Source of the DNA: Verrucomicrobiota bacterium
GTDB taxonomy: Bacteria; Verrucomicrobiota; Verrucomicrobiia; Limisphaerales; JADLHS01
NCBI GenBank assembly: GCA_029573725.1
Contig: JAKQDQ010000117.1
Span: 24,381-88,380, forward strand
Reading direction: 5' to 3'
DNA: 64,000 nt
Shown: positions 9,294 through 21,427 of the stretch, piece by piece
Numbering within the stretch: position 1 is the first letter of the stretch
How the letters are laid out: each line of letters begins with the position of its first letter
The notes under the pieces: generated by a model
Database searches by the model: none
Told to the model about the DNA's origin: nothing
What the model saw: the letters and a program-made list of their open reading frames with translations, nothing else
Made by a program: the position numbers and the translations under genes

Positions 9294-9821
9294 TCAGATT
9301 GCGCGCAAAGCAGAAACAGGGGCGGGACGTCCGCCCGCCGCCGGGGCCGTGGCCCGCGCCTCCAGCAACGCCTGGAGGCGCTTGCCCGCAATCGTCAGCT
9401 CCCATCGCCCCCGCTGGGACGCCACCAGGCCGGCGCGTTTCAAAATCAACGTCACCTGCCGGAGCGCCGGGACCGGCAGTTCGCGCCGCCGCCGGCCGCG
9501 CAATTGCCGGTTCACCGTTCCCTGAAGCTCCGCCTCCAGCAGCCCGCCGCCCGGCTCCGCCAGCACGGCCAGAATTTGCCGGGAGGCGACGGACTGTTCA
9601 AAATGGAGCAGCAAGCTTTCGCACAAAGTTTCATCCATGGCGGCGCCCACGGGAAAGTTCCGGTTTTGCTGCTCGTCCGCCGCGGGCTCAATCAAACTGT
9701 CGAGCAGGCTGGCCGTCCATTGATCATGCCGATGGGGCGCCACCACCAAACGCACAACGATATCCACCACGATGACAACGGCGAGTGCCACAACTCCAAT
9801 AATCAATCCAAACCCGATCAT
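9294..9821 (-). CDS. Membrane-anchored winged-helix-like protein
   Basis: This 175-residue protein has one N-terminal transmembrane helix (MIGFGLIIGVVALAVVIVVD, residues 1-20). Its cytosolic C-terminal half resembles a winged-helix module: SRQILAVLAEPGGGLLEAELQG, then LRQVTLILKRAGLV, then GRWELTIAGKRL. It leads the operon with the histidine kinase and sigma-54 regulator, so it may modulate the kinase or sense the same signal. No named family was recognised, and the winged-helix reading is inference from pattern. Confidence 0.65.
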   Translation of the reverse strand: MIGFGLIIGVVALAVVIVVDIVVRLVVAPHRHDQWTASLLDSLIEPAADEQQNRNFPVGAAMDETLCESLLLHFEQSVASRQILAVLAEPGGGLLEAELQGTVNRQLRGRRRRELPVPALRQVTLILKRAGLVASQRGRWELTIAGKRLQALLEARATAPAAGGRPAPVSALRAI

Positions 9822-10966
9822 GATGCATCACTCCCTAGCGGGCCATGTGCCAACCCGACGGTGGCTCGACGCGGTAACGGCTCTGGAGTCAATACCCGTC
9901 ATCGGCAACCTCCGAAAGCCGCGTGAACCCGTGAAAATCCTGGCGGGAGTCCCCTGCCCTGCTCCGGGGCCGCCGCACGCAGTCCGGATAAATGTGGCTT
10001 CAAGCTGCCGGAGCGGGTGAAACAAATCAGACCATCCGCGGAACGAAATCGCCCAGGCCGACCGCCGGGCACGCGAAATTCTCACACGATCGTGGGACGC
10101 GGATGCGAGCGGTTCTCTGGCACGCTCCTGGCTGGCCACCCCACGCGACGTCCAACACCCGCTTGGCGCCGCAACCGGCAGCCGTCATGAAAATCAATCC
10201 AGTGATAACCATATCCCGGAAGAACAACTGCACGTCGCCAGTTCGGAAAGTGCAGGTGTCACCTTGGCGTGAGGAGCGCATGGACATCGTGATTCGTGAG
10301 GCCGGACGCCCGTCCCCTCCGTGGAGAACCCGGCGCAGGCGGCGCGTCTCCGCAACAGGCCAATCGCTCCCCCTCGCGGAATGATTGACGCCCGCCGACG
10401 TGGTCACGAAACCCTCCGCCGCGGCGGACGGTCCTCATCCACTCGCCGTTGCTGAAGTCCGTTTCCGGGTCGTCCGGGTATAAAGCGCGCGTTGCCCGGG
10501 TGACGCAGTTTTCGACGGCGAATGGCAAACGGGAACGTCCGGGCGAAAATTTTCAAAATGTACGAGACACACCCCGGAGCGGAACTTATAATGCGCCTGC
10601 AAGCTGCGTGGGGATGCGCAATCCCGGAACTTCGGTTGCCGCGTGGAATCGTTCCCCCGCCCACGGTGTAATTCGAGCCAACGGTGCCGCTGCGAAACAA
10701 CGGACGCGCCCGGCCTGCGCGCGCGGGCGCATGGTCGCCACGGTGGATGCAGACGGAAATCGAACGGACCGGATTCACGGTCGGGGCTGGCTCGACGGGA
10801 CCTCATCGCCAGACCGCCACGTGCCAGTCGCGCGCTTCAAGGAGTACGCCGCGGGTTGGACGCCGGACAATGAACCGCCCCGGCGCGCGAGGGCGGCAAG
10901 TGACAAGCAAAGGTGATGAAACTCAAATTCAAATGAAAACTCGAATGGTCGAAATCGTAATCCGAC
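9822..10966. other. Long intergenic region, no confident gene
   Basis: This 1.1 kb stretch separates the divergently transcribed two-component operon and the homospermidine-synthase-like gene. Frames on both strands are arginine-rich and lack domain character. One short minus-strand frame (10027-10212) begins MVITGLIFMTAAGCG and looks faintly like a lipoprotein signal, but the rest is not protein-like. No repeats or RNA genes were recognised. Confidence 0.4.
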
Positions 10967-12370
10967 ATGGCTAAGAGCTCCGCACCCGAAAAGAAAAATC
11001 TTCACAGTGTCAAACCGCTCCGCTCCGCCAAGGCCGCCGGCCGCCCGAGGCGTTTGATGTCCCGGCGGACGACCGGACAAAAATCCAGGCGGGCCGACCG
11101 GATCGACGGATCTTTTGGCTGGCCAGACCAGCGAACGGGGGCGACCGCACGACAGCCGCAGGTATTGATTTTGGGGGCCTCGGGGCATGTGGCGCAGGCC
11201 TTTCTGCTGCGCATGGCGGCCCGGCGGAATGATTTTGGCCAGTTGGTGCTGGTGGATCCCAGCGACCGGGTGACGCGCAATCCCTACCTGGATCACGGGA
11301 CGTTGCGCTATGAATTCATCCAGCGGGCCTTTCAGTTTCCGGAGGACACGGCGGCGTACCACGAATTATTGCAGCAAAAGCGGATCAACATTGTGGTGGA
11401 CCTGACCGATCTGGACACCCTCCCGATTTTGGCGGCCACGGACGAGCTGGGCGTGGCATACGTCAACACCGCGTTGAATGAGGTGAAGCGCGGGATCGCC
11501 GAGGTTGTGGCCGACGCGCAATTCACCCGCAACCGGCCCCGCAAGGCCCCGCACATTCTCAGTTCCGGCATGAACCCCGGGGTGGTGAACCTGTGGGTGT
11601 GGCACGGATTCCAGAACTACGGCGCGCCGACAGAAATCATTCATTTTGAATACGACACCTCCGTCCCCGCCTCGGGCTGGCAACCCATCATCACCTGGTC
11701 GCGTCAGGAGTTTCTGACCGAGGCGGTGTGGGACCGGACCGGACAGGTGGTCAACGGCACATTGCAAATGCTGCCCGGAAACTCCCTGCAACACCGCGAA
11801 TCGCTGGCGTCCGTGATGGAACCCGTGATGAAACTGCCGGATTATCCGCACGGCCTGCTGGTCCTGCATGAAGAAAACGTCAAGCTCGGGGCCCGACTGG
11901 GGGCCTCCTCGAAATACGTGTACGCCATCCACCCCAGGACCATGGCCTACTTGGAGCAGAAACATCGTTCCCAGGCCCGGGTGGAGATCGGCGACCTGCT
12001 GATCGGCAACAACACCACCATGCCGCTCGAGGGCGAGGACACCATCGGGGTCTGCCTCGAGTATCCGGACAAGCGGGTGTACTACCTCCACAGCCTGGCC
12101 AACAACCAGGTCACCGGCACCAACGCGACATGCGCACAAGTCGCCGTCGGAATGGATGCCGCCCTGTTTGCGCTGGCCTTTGAACGGCTCGCGCCGCGCG
12201 TTCACTTTGCCAGCGACCTGTATGACACGGTGTATTCCGACGTCGCTTTCGCCGCGCTGCGCGTCGAGCACTCCATCTTTGACAAGACGAGCCGCCGCCT
12301 GGTGCGCAACCGGCATGAACCCCGATTGCGCCCTCATTCGCCGACGGGAGAGAACTCGTTGCCCATCTGA
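10967..12370 (+). CDS. Homospermidine synthase-like / saccharopine dehydrogenase-family oxidoreductase
   Basis: The 467-residue protein has an N-terminal basic tail of about 60 residues. A Rossmann nucleotide-binding segment follows (QVLILGASGHVAQAFLLRM), then the motif SSGMNPGVVN, which parallels HGANPGLVSH of homospermidine synthases, and a later GLLVLHEENVKLGARL-AIHP block that aligns with the same family. Homospermidine synthase makes a polyamine from putrescine in an NAD-dependent reaction. The match is family-level, so another NAD(P) dehydrogenase of the saccharopine-dehydrogenase fold is possible. The first confident domain residue is about 64. A start further in, for example at MSRRTTGQ, cannot be excluded. 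Confidence 0.7.
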   Translation: MAKSSAPEKKNLHSVKPLRSAKAAGRPRRLMSRRTTGQKSRRADRIDGSFGWPDQRTGATARQPQVLILGASGHVAQAFLLRMAARRNDFGQLVLVDPSDRVTRNPYLDHGTLRYEFIQRAFQFPEDTAAYHELLQQKRINIVVDLTDLDTLPILAATDELGVAYVNTALNEVKRGIAEVVADAQFTRNRPRKAPHILSSGMNPGVVNLWVWHGFQNYGAPTEIIHFEYDTSVPASGWQPIITWSRQEFLTEAVWDRTGQVVNGTLQMLPGNSLQHRESLASVMEPVMKLPDYPHGLLVLHEENVKLGARLGASSKYVYAIHPRTMAYLEQKHRSQARVEIGDLLIGNNTTMPLEGEDTIGVCLEYPDKRVYYLHSLANNQVTGTNATCAQVAVGMDAALFALAFERLAPRVHFASDLYDTVYSDVAFAALRVEHSIFDKTSRRLVRNRHEPRLRPHSPTGENSLPI

Positions 12371-12623
12371 GTTCACCGGCCGTGCGCACCAGCCCGGCTT
12401 CCCCCGGCTGACACGAATCCAAACTGCCGTGCCCGGGGGGATCGACTGGCACAAATCCAACCGGCACTGGTGGCGAATCAACCGCTGGATGGCGTCCGAC
12501 GGACTGCGCGTTGCTAAAATTTCCCCGTAATTTCACCCGTTGATTCCACCGCGCCGGTCTGGCACGAACCCAGCTATACCCGGAGCAGCGACGCTGCGGC
12601 GCCGCCGACACAGGAGAACCAAC

Positions 12624-12839
12624 ATGAAAACAAACCACCATCACGACCTGGCCGCGCTGGGGTTCCCTTTGACCGCGCGGCATGCACAAACCGCTGAATT
12701 CCCGCCGCCTGGTCCGGCCCGGTTCAGCCCATTCAAGTTCCGCATCCATGTGCGCCCCGGACGCCAGCCGCACCTGGTTCATCGCGGCATGCGGAAGCCC
12801 TGGAAACCGGATTTTATCGAAACCATAACTCACAACTGA
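12624..12839 (+). CDS. Small hypothetical protein upstream of receiver genes
   Basis: A 71-residue frame starts MKTNHHHDLAALG with a strong Shine-Dalgarno sequence (CAGGAG, 8 nt upstream). It ends 12 nt before the ATG of the degenerate receiver gene, which has its own AAAGGTG ribosome-binding site. The residues are rich in His, Pro and Arg and match no family I recognise. The ribosome-binding site and tight spacing argue for a real short gene, or a leader cistron, transcribed with the two receiver genes. The remaining DNA 12371-12623 shows nothing recognisable. Confidence 0.45.
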   Translation: MKTNHHHDLAALGFPLTARHAQTAEFPPPGPARFSPFKFRIHVRPGRQPHLVHRGMRKPWKPDFIETITHN

Positions 12840-12851
12840 AAAGGTGAAGCC

Positions 12852-13292
12852 ATGAAAATCAATCCTGTTGGCCATCGGGTTCTGGTGGTCAGTAACGACT
12901 TTACCGTTCGCGAATCCTTGGGCGGGATTCTGGACGCGGCGGATTTCACGGTGCTGCTCGCAGCGAATGGCCGTGAAGCCCTCAAACTGGTGCGCACGCA
13001 GCCGGTCAAGGCCATTGTCCTGGATTACCGCGCGCCGGCCGAGGCCAAAGGAGGCACCCCCCGGCACTCCAACCTGCTGGAGGCGCTGACCGATTTGGAC
13101 CCGTTCCGGCCTGTGATCCTGACCTGCAAACCCGAGGTGAAACTGGACTACCGCTCGCGGCTCATGGCGGATCTGATTCTGCACCATCCGCTAACGCCAG
13201 CCGCCCTGCTGGACGGACTCAGGCTGCTGCTTTCCGAATCCTTGCGTGAGCGGGCGTTCCGCAAATCCGAACTGACCACCATGGCACGCTGA
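12852..13292 (+). CDS. Degenerate stand-alone receiver-domain protein
   Basis: A 146-residue protein with CheY-like beta/alpha pattern: VLVVSNDFTVRESLGGIL, GREALKLVRTQPVKAIVLDYRAP. The phospho-acceptor Asp is retained (VLDYR). The acidic pair after beta-1 is reduced to SND, and the Lys before the last helix is replaced (LILHHPLT instead of the usual KP motif). That combination suggests a pseudo-receiver with poor phosphotransfer. There is no output domain. It lies 55 nt upstream of an intact receiver gene and may act with it or have diverged from a duplicate. Confidence 0.75.
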   Translation: MKINPVGHRVLVVSNDFTVRESLGGILDAADFTVLLAANGREALKLVRTQPVKAIVLDYRAPAEAKGGTPRHSNLLEALTDLDPFRPVILTCKPEVKLDYRSRLMADLILHHPLTPAALLDGLRLLLSESLRERAFRKSELTTMAR

Positions 13293-13347
13293 CCCACAAC
13301 CAATGCGCCACATGCCCCCACGAACCAAACAACCAAAGGCAAATGTT

Positions 13348-13914
13348 ATGAAATCCAAAATCCTGGTGGTAGATGATGACCAATCAGTCCGCGTCTCGCT
13401 GGAAAAACTGCTCGAAGCCCAGGGCTACGAAGTCTTCTCCGCGCGCGACGCGCGCGATGCGACGGAGATATTCCGCGCACAATCCATTGACCTGATTGTG
13501 CTCGACATCAATCTCGGCTCGGACAACACCTGGGCGCTCTTCGACACCCTCGCCCTGACACAGCCGTTTACGCCAACCATTGCCATCACCGCAGAGTGGG
13601 GACAACACGAGGAGGCCGTGGCCCGCGGTGTAGAAGGGCTGATCGAGAAGCCGATTGATGTGCCCGAGTTCCTGAAAATGATCCGGGAACTGCTGGAGGA
13701 AACCAGGGTCGCCGGGCTCAGACGGGTGCGGGGCGACGAGGCCTATTGCCGCTATGTGAGCCGCCATTACGAGCCGTATCTGCGCATGTTGCAACAACGC
13801 TACGCCGCGCCGTACCGTTCAGATGCGGATCCAGTCCCGCCCCGAACCGGATCGGAGGAGAAATCCCCGACCTGGCCCGACCTCGTACCGGCGGGAACCG
13901 TGGCGCATAATTAA
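13348..13914 (+). CDS. Single-domain response regulator with uncharacterised C-terminal tail
   Basis: The 188-residue protein has a canonical receiver: KILVVDDDQSVRVSL with DDD, phospho-acceptor in LIVLDINLGS, Thr/Ser region AITAEWG and the Lys in IEKPID. About 60 further residues (AYCRYVSRHYEPYLRMLQQRY then a Pro-rich end) do not match a DNA-binding domain. ATG 13348 is chosen because it directly precedes the receiver; the frame opens 45 nt earlier. It is co-oriented with the degenerate receiver upstream. With no DNA-binding output it more likely signals by protein contact. Confidence 0.85.
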   Translation: MKSKILVVDDDQSVRVSLEKLLEAQGYEVFSARDARDATEIFRAQSIDLIVLDINLGSDNTWALFDTLALTQPFTPTIAITAEWGQHEEAVARGVEGLIEKPIDVPEFLKMIRELLEETRVAGLRRVRGDEAYCRYVSRHYEPYLRMLQQRYAAPYRSDADPVPPRTGSEEKSPTWPDLVPAGTVAHN

Positions 13915-14062
13915 GTCGCGGCCGCCCGCCGGATCCGACGCGGGACCTGCCCGCGCCTCCGCCCCGGATTGATTTGAAAAGCCGGGGTAAAACCGGGCTG
14001 AAGTTCGCGCCGTCGGGTCCGGCGCAGGGGCGACTGCACCGCCGCCAGGGCTGGAGGCCGGT

Positions 14063-15214
14063 TCAACCGGCTGCAGCCCCGGTTTGGCGCCGACGTCGGC
14101 GCTGCATCCGCAGGGCGGCGGCCCCCGCCAGGACGAACCCCAGGGCCATGTTCAACAGAAACAAGCCCACCGCCACCGCATTGCCCGCTGCGCCCCAACC
14201 GCGCCAATCGGCGCGCCCCGCCAGATCCCCCCACAACCTTACTCCGAGCGACAGGTGCAATGCCACCAGCGGAACATACGCCGTCCACCGGTACTGTACC
14301 GGCAACCCCAGTACCGCCGGAAAAATGACCGGTGCGTGGCCGAAGATCATGGAGAAAACGAACCCGAGAAAAAACGAATGCAACGTGGCGTCATAGCTGA
14401 CACCACTGCTCTGCGGCCAGCGGAGCGCAATCAAAATTCCGGTCAACGTCAGCCAGGCATGCCCGCTCAACAGGCAAATTGCCATGAAACGCGGCAGCCC
14501 GGGATGCCGGATCGTGCGCCAGGCCAGATCGAAGCGCAATAGCCACCCCGCCAGCACCAGCAGCCCCGCTCCCGTCACCAGCCCGCCCGTCCGTGGGACC
14601 GCACCGCCCAGCACCAGCCCGATCCCCAACCACACCAATGCGACCACCAGCCACGGCCGGGCGAGCGGGGAGGGTTTTTGAAACCGCGACAATTCCAGCC
14701 GCTCCGCCACAATGACCAGCAAAAGAAACGTCAGCCACCACAGCACCACCTGCGGGATGCTTTGCCCCAGAGCCCAAAGCAGATTGCCCACCGTCCACGC
14801 CACCGCCCCCAACCCCATTACCGTGTTGGAGAGGTTCGGTTGAATCTGCAAAATCCGCACTGTCACGGCCACATACACCCCGCTCGCCGCGATCAACAAC
14901 CAGCGCGGCCACGGCGCCAACACGCCCGCGGCCAGAGCGCCGCCCCCCACGCAGGCGCACAGCGGCGCAAGAAAAGTCCACAACGCGCGCAAGCCCACGG
15001 CCCGCTCCAGGCTGATGACCGTGCCCAGAAACCCGCAGACCATCATTGGTCCGTGGAAGCTGATCCAATTGGCATGATCCACCGGCAAAGGCAGCCGCAA
15101 AGGCACCCGCAGCAAGCCACCCCAGATGCCCGTGAACAGACAACTGATCGCCAGCAGCAACAAGGCAACCCGGCCCAGCCGACTGCGCGGTTTGGTTGTG
15201 TGAATGGAAGCCAC
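14063..15214 (-). CDS. NnrS-like multi-pass membrane protein
   Basis: This 383-residue integral membrane protein has about ten to twelve helices. Conserved-looking histidines occur in helices: WISFHGPMMVCGFLGT, the segment ending GHAWLTLTG, and ATLHSFFLGFVFSMIFGHAP. His-rich helices of this type occur in NnrS, a haem/copper membrane protein of nitric-oxide and nitrite metabolism. The family assignment is tentative. A second membrane protein with similar features lies beside nirK (52854-54302), so both may belong to the same respiratory or NO-related physiology. It is monocistronic, with no coupled neighbour. Confidence 0.5.
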   Translation of the reverse strand: MASIHTTKPRSRLGRVALLLLAISCLFTGIWGGLLRVPLRLPLPVDHANWISFHGPMMVCGFLGTVISLERAVGLRALWTFLAPLCACVGGGALAAGVLAPWPRWLLIAASGVYVAVTVRILQIQPNLSNTVMGLGAVAWTVGNLLWALGQSIPQVVLWWLTFLLLVIVAERLELSRFQKPSPLARPWLVVALVWLGIGLVLGGAVPRTGGLVTGAGLLVLAGWLLRFDLAWRTIRHPGLPRFMAICLLSGHAWLTLTGILIALRWPQSSGVSYDATLHSFFLGFVFSMIFGHAPVIFPAVLGLPVQYRWTAYVPLVALHLSLGVRLWGDLAGRADWRGWGAAGNAVAVGLFLLNMALGFVLAGAAALRMQRRRRRQTGAAAG

Positions 15215-15705
15215 GAATCCCCGGTGAATACATTGAAACGGCTGCAGGCGGGTGACAAGAGAAATAGCGACCTCCCTCCAACATCCGACACCGCCCAGAC
15301 CTTATCGGCATATTGCAACCACGACGAATCCGGCACCCGCCTTTGACGTCGGTCACGGCTCCATCCGGATATCCCGGTTATCAGCAGCGCACATGGATGG
15401 CAACCAACGTGGCGGCATCATGTCCAATAAGCGAGCTTTTCCGGCCAAGCCCGGGGGAACCTCCCAGTTCGGCTGGAAACACCCCTGGCTGGGGGATAAC
15501 CCTCCGCTCAAACATCCCGCAATCACTCATACCCCATTCGGACGCCAGGAATGGAAGCCCGCGACAGCCGGTATCGCGGTCTGTCCCGGCCATCCTCGCG
15601 GCGTGGCGACACTTCCAATCAGAGTCCGGGTTCAAAATTCATTTGAATCCAGCCATGCAGAAATTATGCTGGTATTCGTTCCGTTTCTTTAATGAATAAT
15701 GCCGC
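15215..15705. other. Intergenic region between divergent genes
   Basis: This 491-bp gap lies between the divergently transcribed membrane-protein gene and the DUF1549/DUF1553 gene, so it should contain both promoters. The last 80 bases (15625-15705) are A+T-rich, which fits a promoter for the plus-strand pair. No gene, RNA or repeat was recognised. Confidence 0.4.
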
Positions 15706-18837
<3,132 letters not shown>

Positions 18838-18839
18838 CC

Positions 18840-20309
18840 ATGTCGCTCCCGCATCTCCATCCCATCAGCCGTCGCCATTTTTTCAAGTCCGCCGGCATCG
18901 CGACGGGCCGCATCGCACTGGCGGGATTGCTCTTTCCCGAACTGGCCCGTGCCGCCACGAAGCCTGCGGTCGCCGCGCATCCGCATCCGGCCCTGCCGGG
19001 ACTGCCGCACTTCGCACCCAAGGCGAAGCGGTTGATCTATCTCTTCATGAACGGCGGGCCGTCGCAGATGGATTTGCTCGATTACAAACCCGGCCTGAAG
19101 GAAATCTATGACACGGATTTGCCGGACTCCATTCGCATGGGGCAGCGGCTGACCACGATGACCAGCGGGCAGTCGCGATTTCCCATCGCGCCCTCGAAGT
19201 ATTCCTTCAAGCAATACGGCCAGTCCGGGATCTGGTTCAGCGAACTGCTCCAGCACACCGCCAGGGTTGCAGACGAGATTGCGGTGATCAAAAGTGTTCA
19301 CACGGAGGCGATCAATCACGACCCCGCCGTCACTTACATCCAGACTGGCAATCAAATCCCGGGCCGGCCCAGTCTTGGTTCGTGGTTGAGCTACGGGCTG
19401 GGCAGCGAGTGCGACAACCTGCCGGCGTTCGTCGTGATGACTCCGCGCTGGTCCGCCAAGCGGGATGCCCAGGCCTTGTATCAACGGCTCTGGGAGGCGG
19501 CGTTTCTGCCCACCAAGCACGCGGGCGTCGCGTTGCGTTCCCAAGGCGATCCCGTTTTGTATCTCAACGATCCCCCCGGCGTGGACCGCGAAACGCGGCG
19601 GGACATGCTCGACACCCTCGGCCAGTTGAACGGACTCCAGCATCAAAAGCTTGGCGATCCCGAAATCAACACCCGTGTGGCGCAGTACGAGATGGCGTTC
19701 AAGATGCAGGCGTCCGTGCCGGACCTGGTGGACATCTCCGGCGAATCAAAGGCCACCCTCGAACTCTACGGCCCGGAGGTCACCCAGCCGGGCACGTTCT
19801 CCCACAGTGCGCTCATGGCGCGGCGGCTGGCCGAGCGCGGCGTGCGCTGCATCGAGATTTTCCATCGCGAATGGGATCATCACGGCGATCTCCCGCGCGA
19901 TCTGCCGCTCCAGTGCCGCGACGTGGACCACGCCTGTTACGGCCTGATCACCGACCTCAAAAAGCGCGGCATGTTGGACGAGACACTGGTGGTGTGGGGA
20001 GGCGAGTTTGGCCGCACCGTTTATTGCCAGGGCAAACTGACCAAGGAAGATTACGGTCGCGACCATCACCCGCGTTGTTTCACGATGTGGATGGCCGGCG
20101 GCGGCGTCAAAGGCGGCACGGTCTATGGCGAGACCGACGACTTCAGCTACAACGTGGTGAAGGACCCGGTCCACATCCGCGACATCAACGCCACCATCCT
20201 GCATTGCCTCGGCATTGATCATCGCCGGCTGACGTACAAGTTCCAGGGACTCGACACGCGACTGACCGGTGTGGAGGAGGCGAATCCGGTCAAAGGCATC
20301 CTGGCCTGA
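18840..20309 (+). CDS. Tat-exported DUF1501 protein
   Basis: A 489-residue DUF1501 protein (alkaline-phosphatase/sulfatase-like fold) with a Tat signal ([10 protein letters not shown], residues 10-19). The family start [22 protein letters not shown], and the metal-ligand-like motifs [21 protein letters not shown] and [21 protein letters not shown], are all present. The start codon lies 2 nt after the stop of the DUF1549/1553 gene, so the two form one transcription unit, as they usually do. The two products probably act together in the periplasm, but their substrate is not established. Confidence 0.92.
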   Translation: MSLPHLHPISRRHFFKSAGIATGRIALAGLLFPELARAATKPAVAAHPHPALPGLPHFAPKAKRLIYLFMNGGPSQMDLLDYKPGLKEIYDTDLPDSIRMGQRLTTMTSGQSRFPIAPSKYSFKQYGQSGIWFSELLQHTARVADEIAVIKSVHTEAINHDPAVTYIQTGNQIPGRPSLGSWLSYGLGSECDNLPAFVVMTPRWSAKRDAQALYQRLWEAAFLPTKHAGVALRSQGDPVLYLNDPPGVDRETRRDMLDTLGQLNGLQHQKLGDPEINTRVAQYEMAFKMQASVPDLVDISGESKATLELYGPEVTQPGTFSHSALMARRLAERGVRCIEIFHREWDHHGDLPRDLPLQCRDVDHACYGLITDLKKRGMLDETLVVWGGEFGRTVYCQGKLTKEDYGRDHHPRCFTMWMAGGGVKGGTVYGETDDFSYNVVKDPVHIRDINATILHCLGIDHRRLTYKFQGLDTRLTGVEEANPVKGILA

Positions 20310-20373
20310 ACCAACGCCCGACTGAAAGGCTGGGCAGCCTCAGTCCTCCGGACCGTAATCCGCAGATCCGTTG

Positions 20374-20795
20374 TTATCGTCGCCCCCGAGGGCGGCTGCC
20401 GGCCTTGCGCCGGGCAGGAGAGGAGCGAATCATCGGACGCCTGGGCGAGGGTTTGGATTGTCGGAGCGGCAACTTCGAATGGGGATGCTGCCGCCGTGAA
20501 ATCTTGGGTAATGCCCGGTGGACGTGACCAGCCGATCCTTTGTCGCCGGCGCGTGCGAGGCGAAAGTCCACCTGCTTCTTGAAACTGTCCACCTTCGCGA
20601 TTTGCACTTCGATCTTGTCGCCGAGCCGGACCACCCGGCGGTGGCGGCGACCGGTAAGCTGCCCGCGGGTCGCATCGAAATCATAGAAGTCGTCGGTGAT
20701 GCCGGAGAGATGGAAAAGCCCGCTTGTGGGTGGGCACGGCGTCGGAAGCCTGACTCGCTGACGTTCGCGGGGTGGAAACCAAAGTCCACGCGGCG
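20374..20795 (-). pseudogene. rnr: RNase R C-terminal (S1 domain) remnant
   Basis: The minus strand encodes a recognisable RNase R S1 domain and basic tail, in which SGLFHLSGITDDFYDFD is followed by RLGDKIEVQIAKVD and an Arg/Lys-rich end stopping at 20374. Just upstream the reading continues in other frames (NVSESGF in one, VPTHK in another), so at least two frameshifts separate the pieces. The rest of the gene (cold-shock and RNB domains) is absent: similarity ends near 20795, where a DUF1552 fragment on the other strand begins. The remnant is only about 140 codons of an expected 700-800. Confidence 0.75.
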
Positions 20796-20833
20796 AGAGA
20801 CCATCCGCGCACGCGGGACGGGCCGGAGGGCGG

Positions 20834-21290
20834 AAGCAGCGTCCGATTCTGGACTTCATCACGGAGGACGCGCGGGCCATGCAGCGCCGGTTTGACGCCG
20901 CCGACAAGGACAAACTGGATCAATATCTCACCGGCGTGCGCGAACTCGAACTGCGCATCCAACGCAGCGAGCAATTTGGGGCCGCGCAGGATCCCAGCGC
21001 CCAGACGCCCACCGACATTCCGGCCAGCTATGCCAAACATGCCAGTTGATGTTCGACCTGCTGGTGCTGACCTTCCAGACCGATTCGACGCGCGTCGCGA
21101 CCCTGTTGCTGGCGCACGACGGGAGCAATCGTTCGTTCAAGGACATCGGCATTTCGGATGGCCATCACGAATTGTCGCATCACATGGGTGACGCGGAGAA
21201 AATCCGGAAGATTTCGGAGATTGACCGGTGCTACGTCGGCCAACTGGTGAAGTTCCTCGAAAAATTGAAGGCGACGAAGGATGCGGCCGG
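20834..21290 (+). pseudogene. DUF1552 protein remnant (frameshifted, truncated at both ends)
   Basis: The plus strand reads KQRPILDFITEDARAMQRRF and ELELRIQRSEQ up to a stop at 21048-21050. After a single-base shift near 21043 it continues with LMFDLLVLTFQTDSTRVAT, AHDGSNRSFKDIGIS and HHELSHH, ending LKATKD near 21288. These are consecutive blocks from the middle of DUF1552 proteins, relatives of DUF1501 that usually accompany DUF1587/1592 cytochromes. Both ends of the gene are missing and there is an internal frameshift, so it is a pseudogene. Confidence 0.75.
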
Positions 21291-21427
21291 CAACGCGCAT
21301 CCATCCGCGCCATCCCTTGCCTGTGTGACCGCCGTTCGCAGCCACATCCAATGCGGCTTTCAGGAGCCCCGCACTGGAGCGCGTAAATGTTTTTGAATTC
21401 CTGACGGGTTTCGGGCACGATGCGCGC

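Noticed and set aside
10027..10407. Minus-strand frame with MVITGLIFMTAAGCG, like a short lipoprotein
   Set aside because: Only the first 15 codons look like a signal. The rest is Arg/Cys/Pro-rich without domain character and there is no convincing ribosome-binding site, so it was left as intergenic.
20374..20913. 179-codon minus-strand frame taken as an intact gene
   Set aside because: The C-terminal part is RNase R but the N-terminal 50 codons read across the DUF1552 remnant in antisense, so it is a pseudogene and not a full gene.
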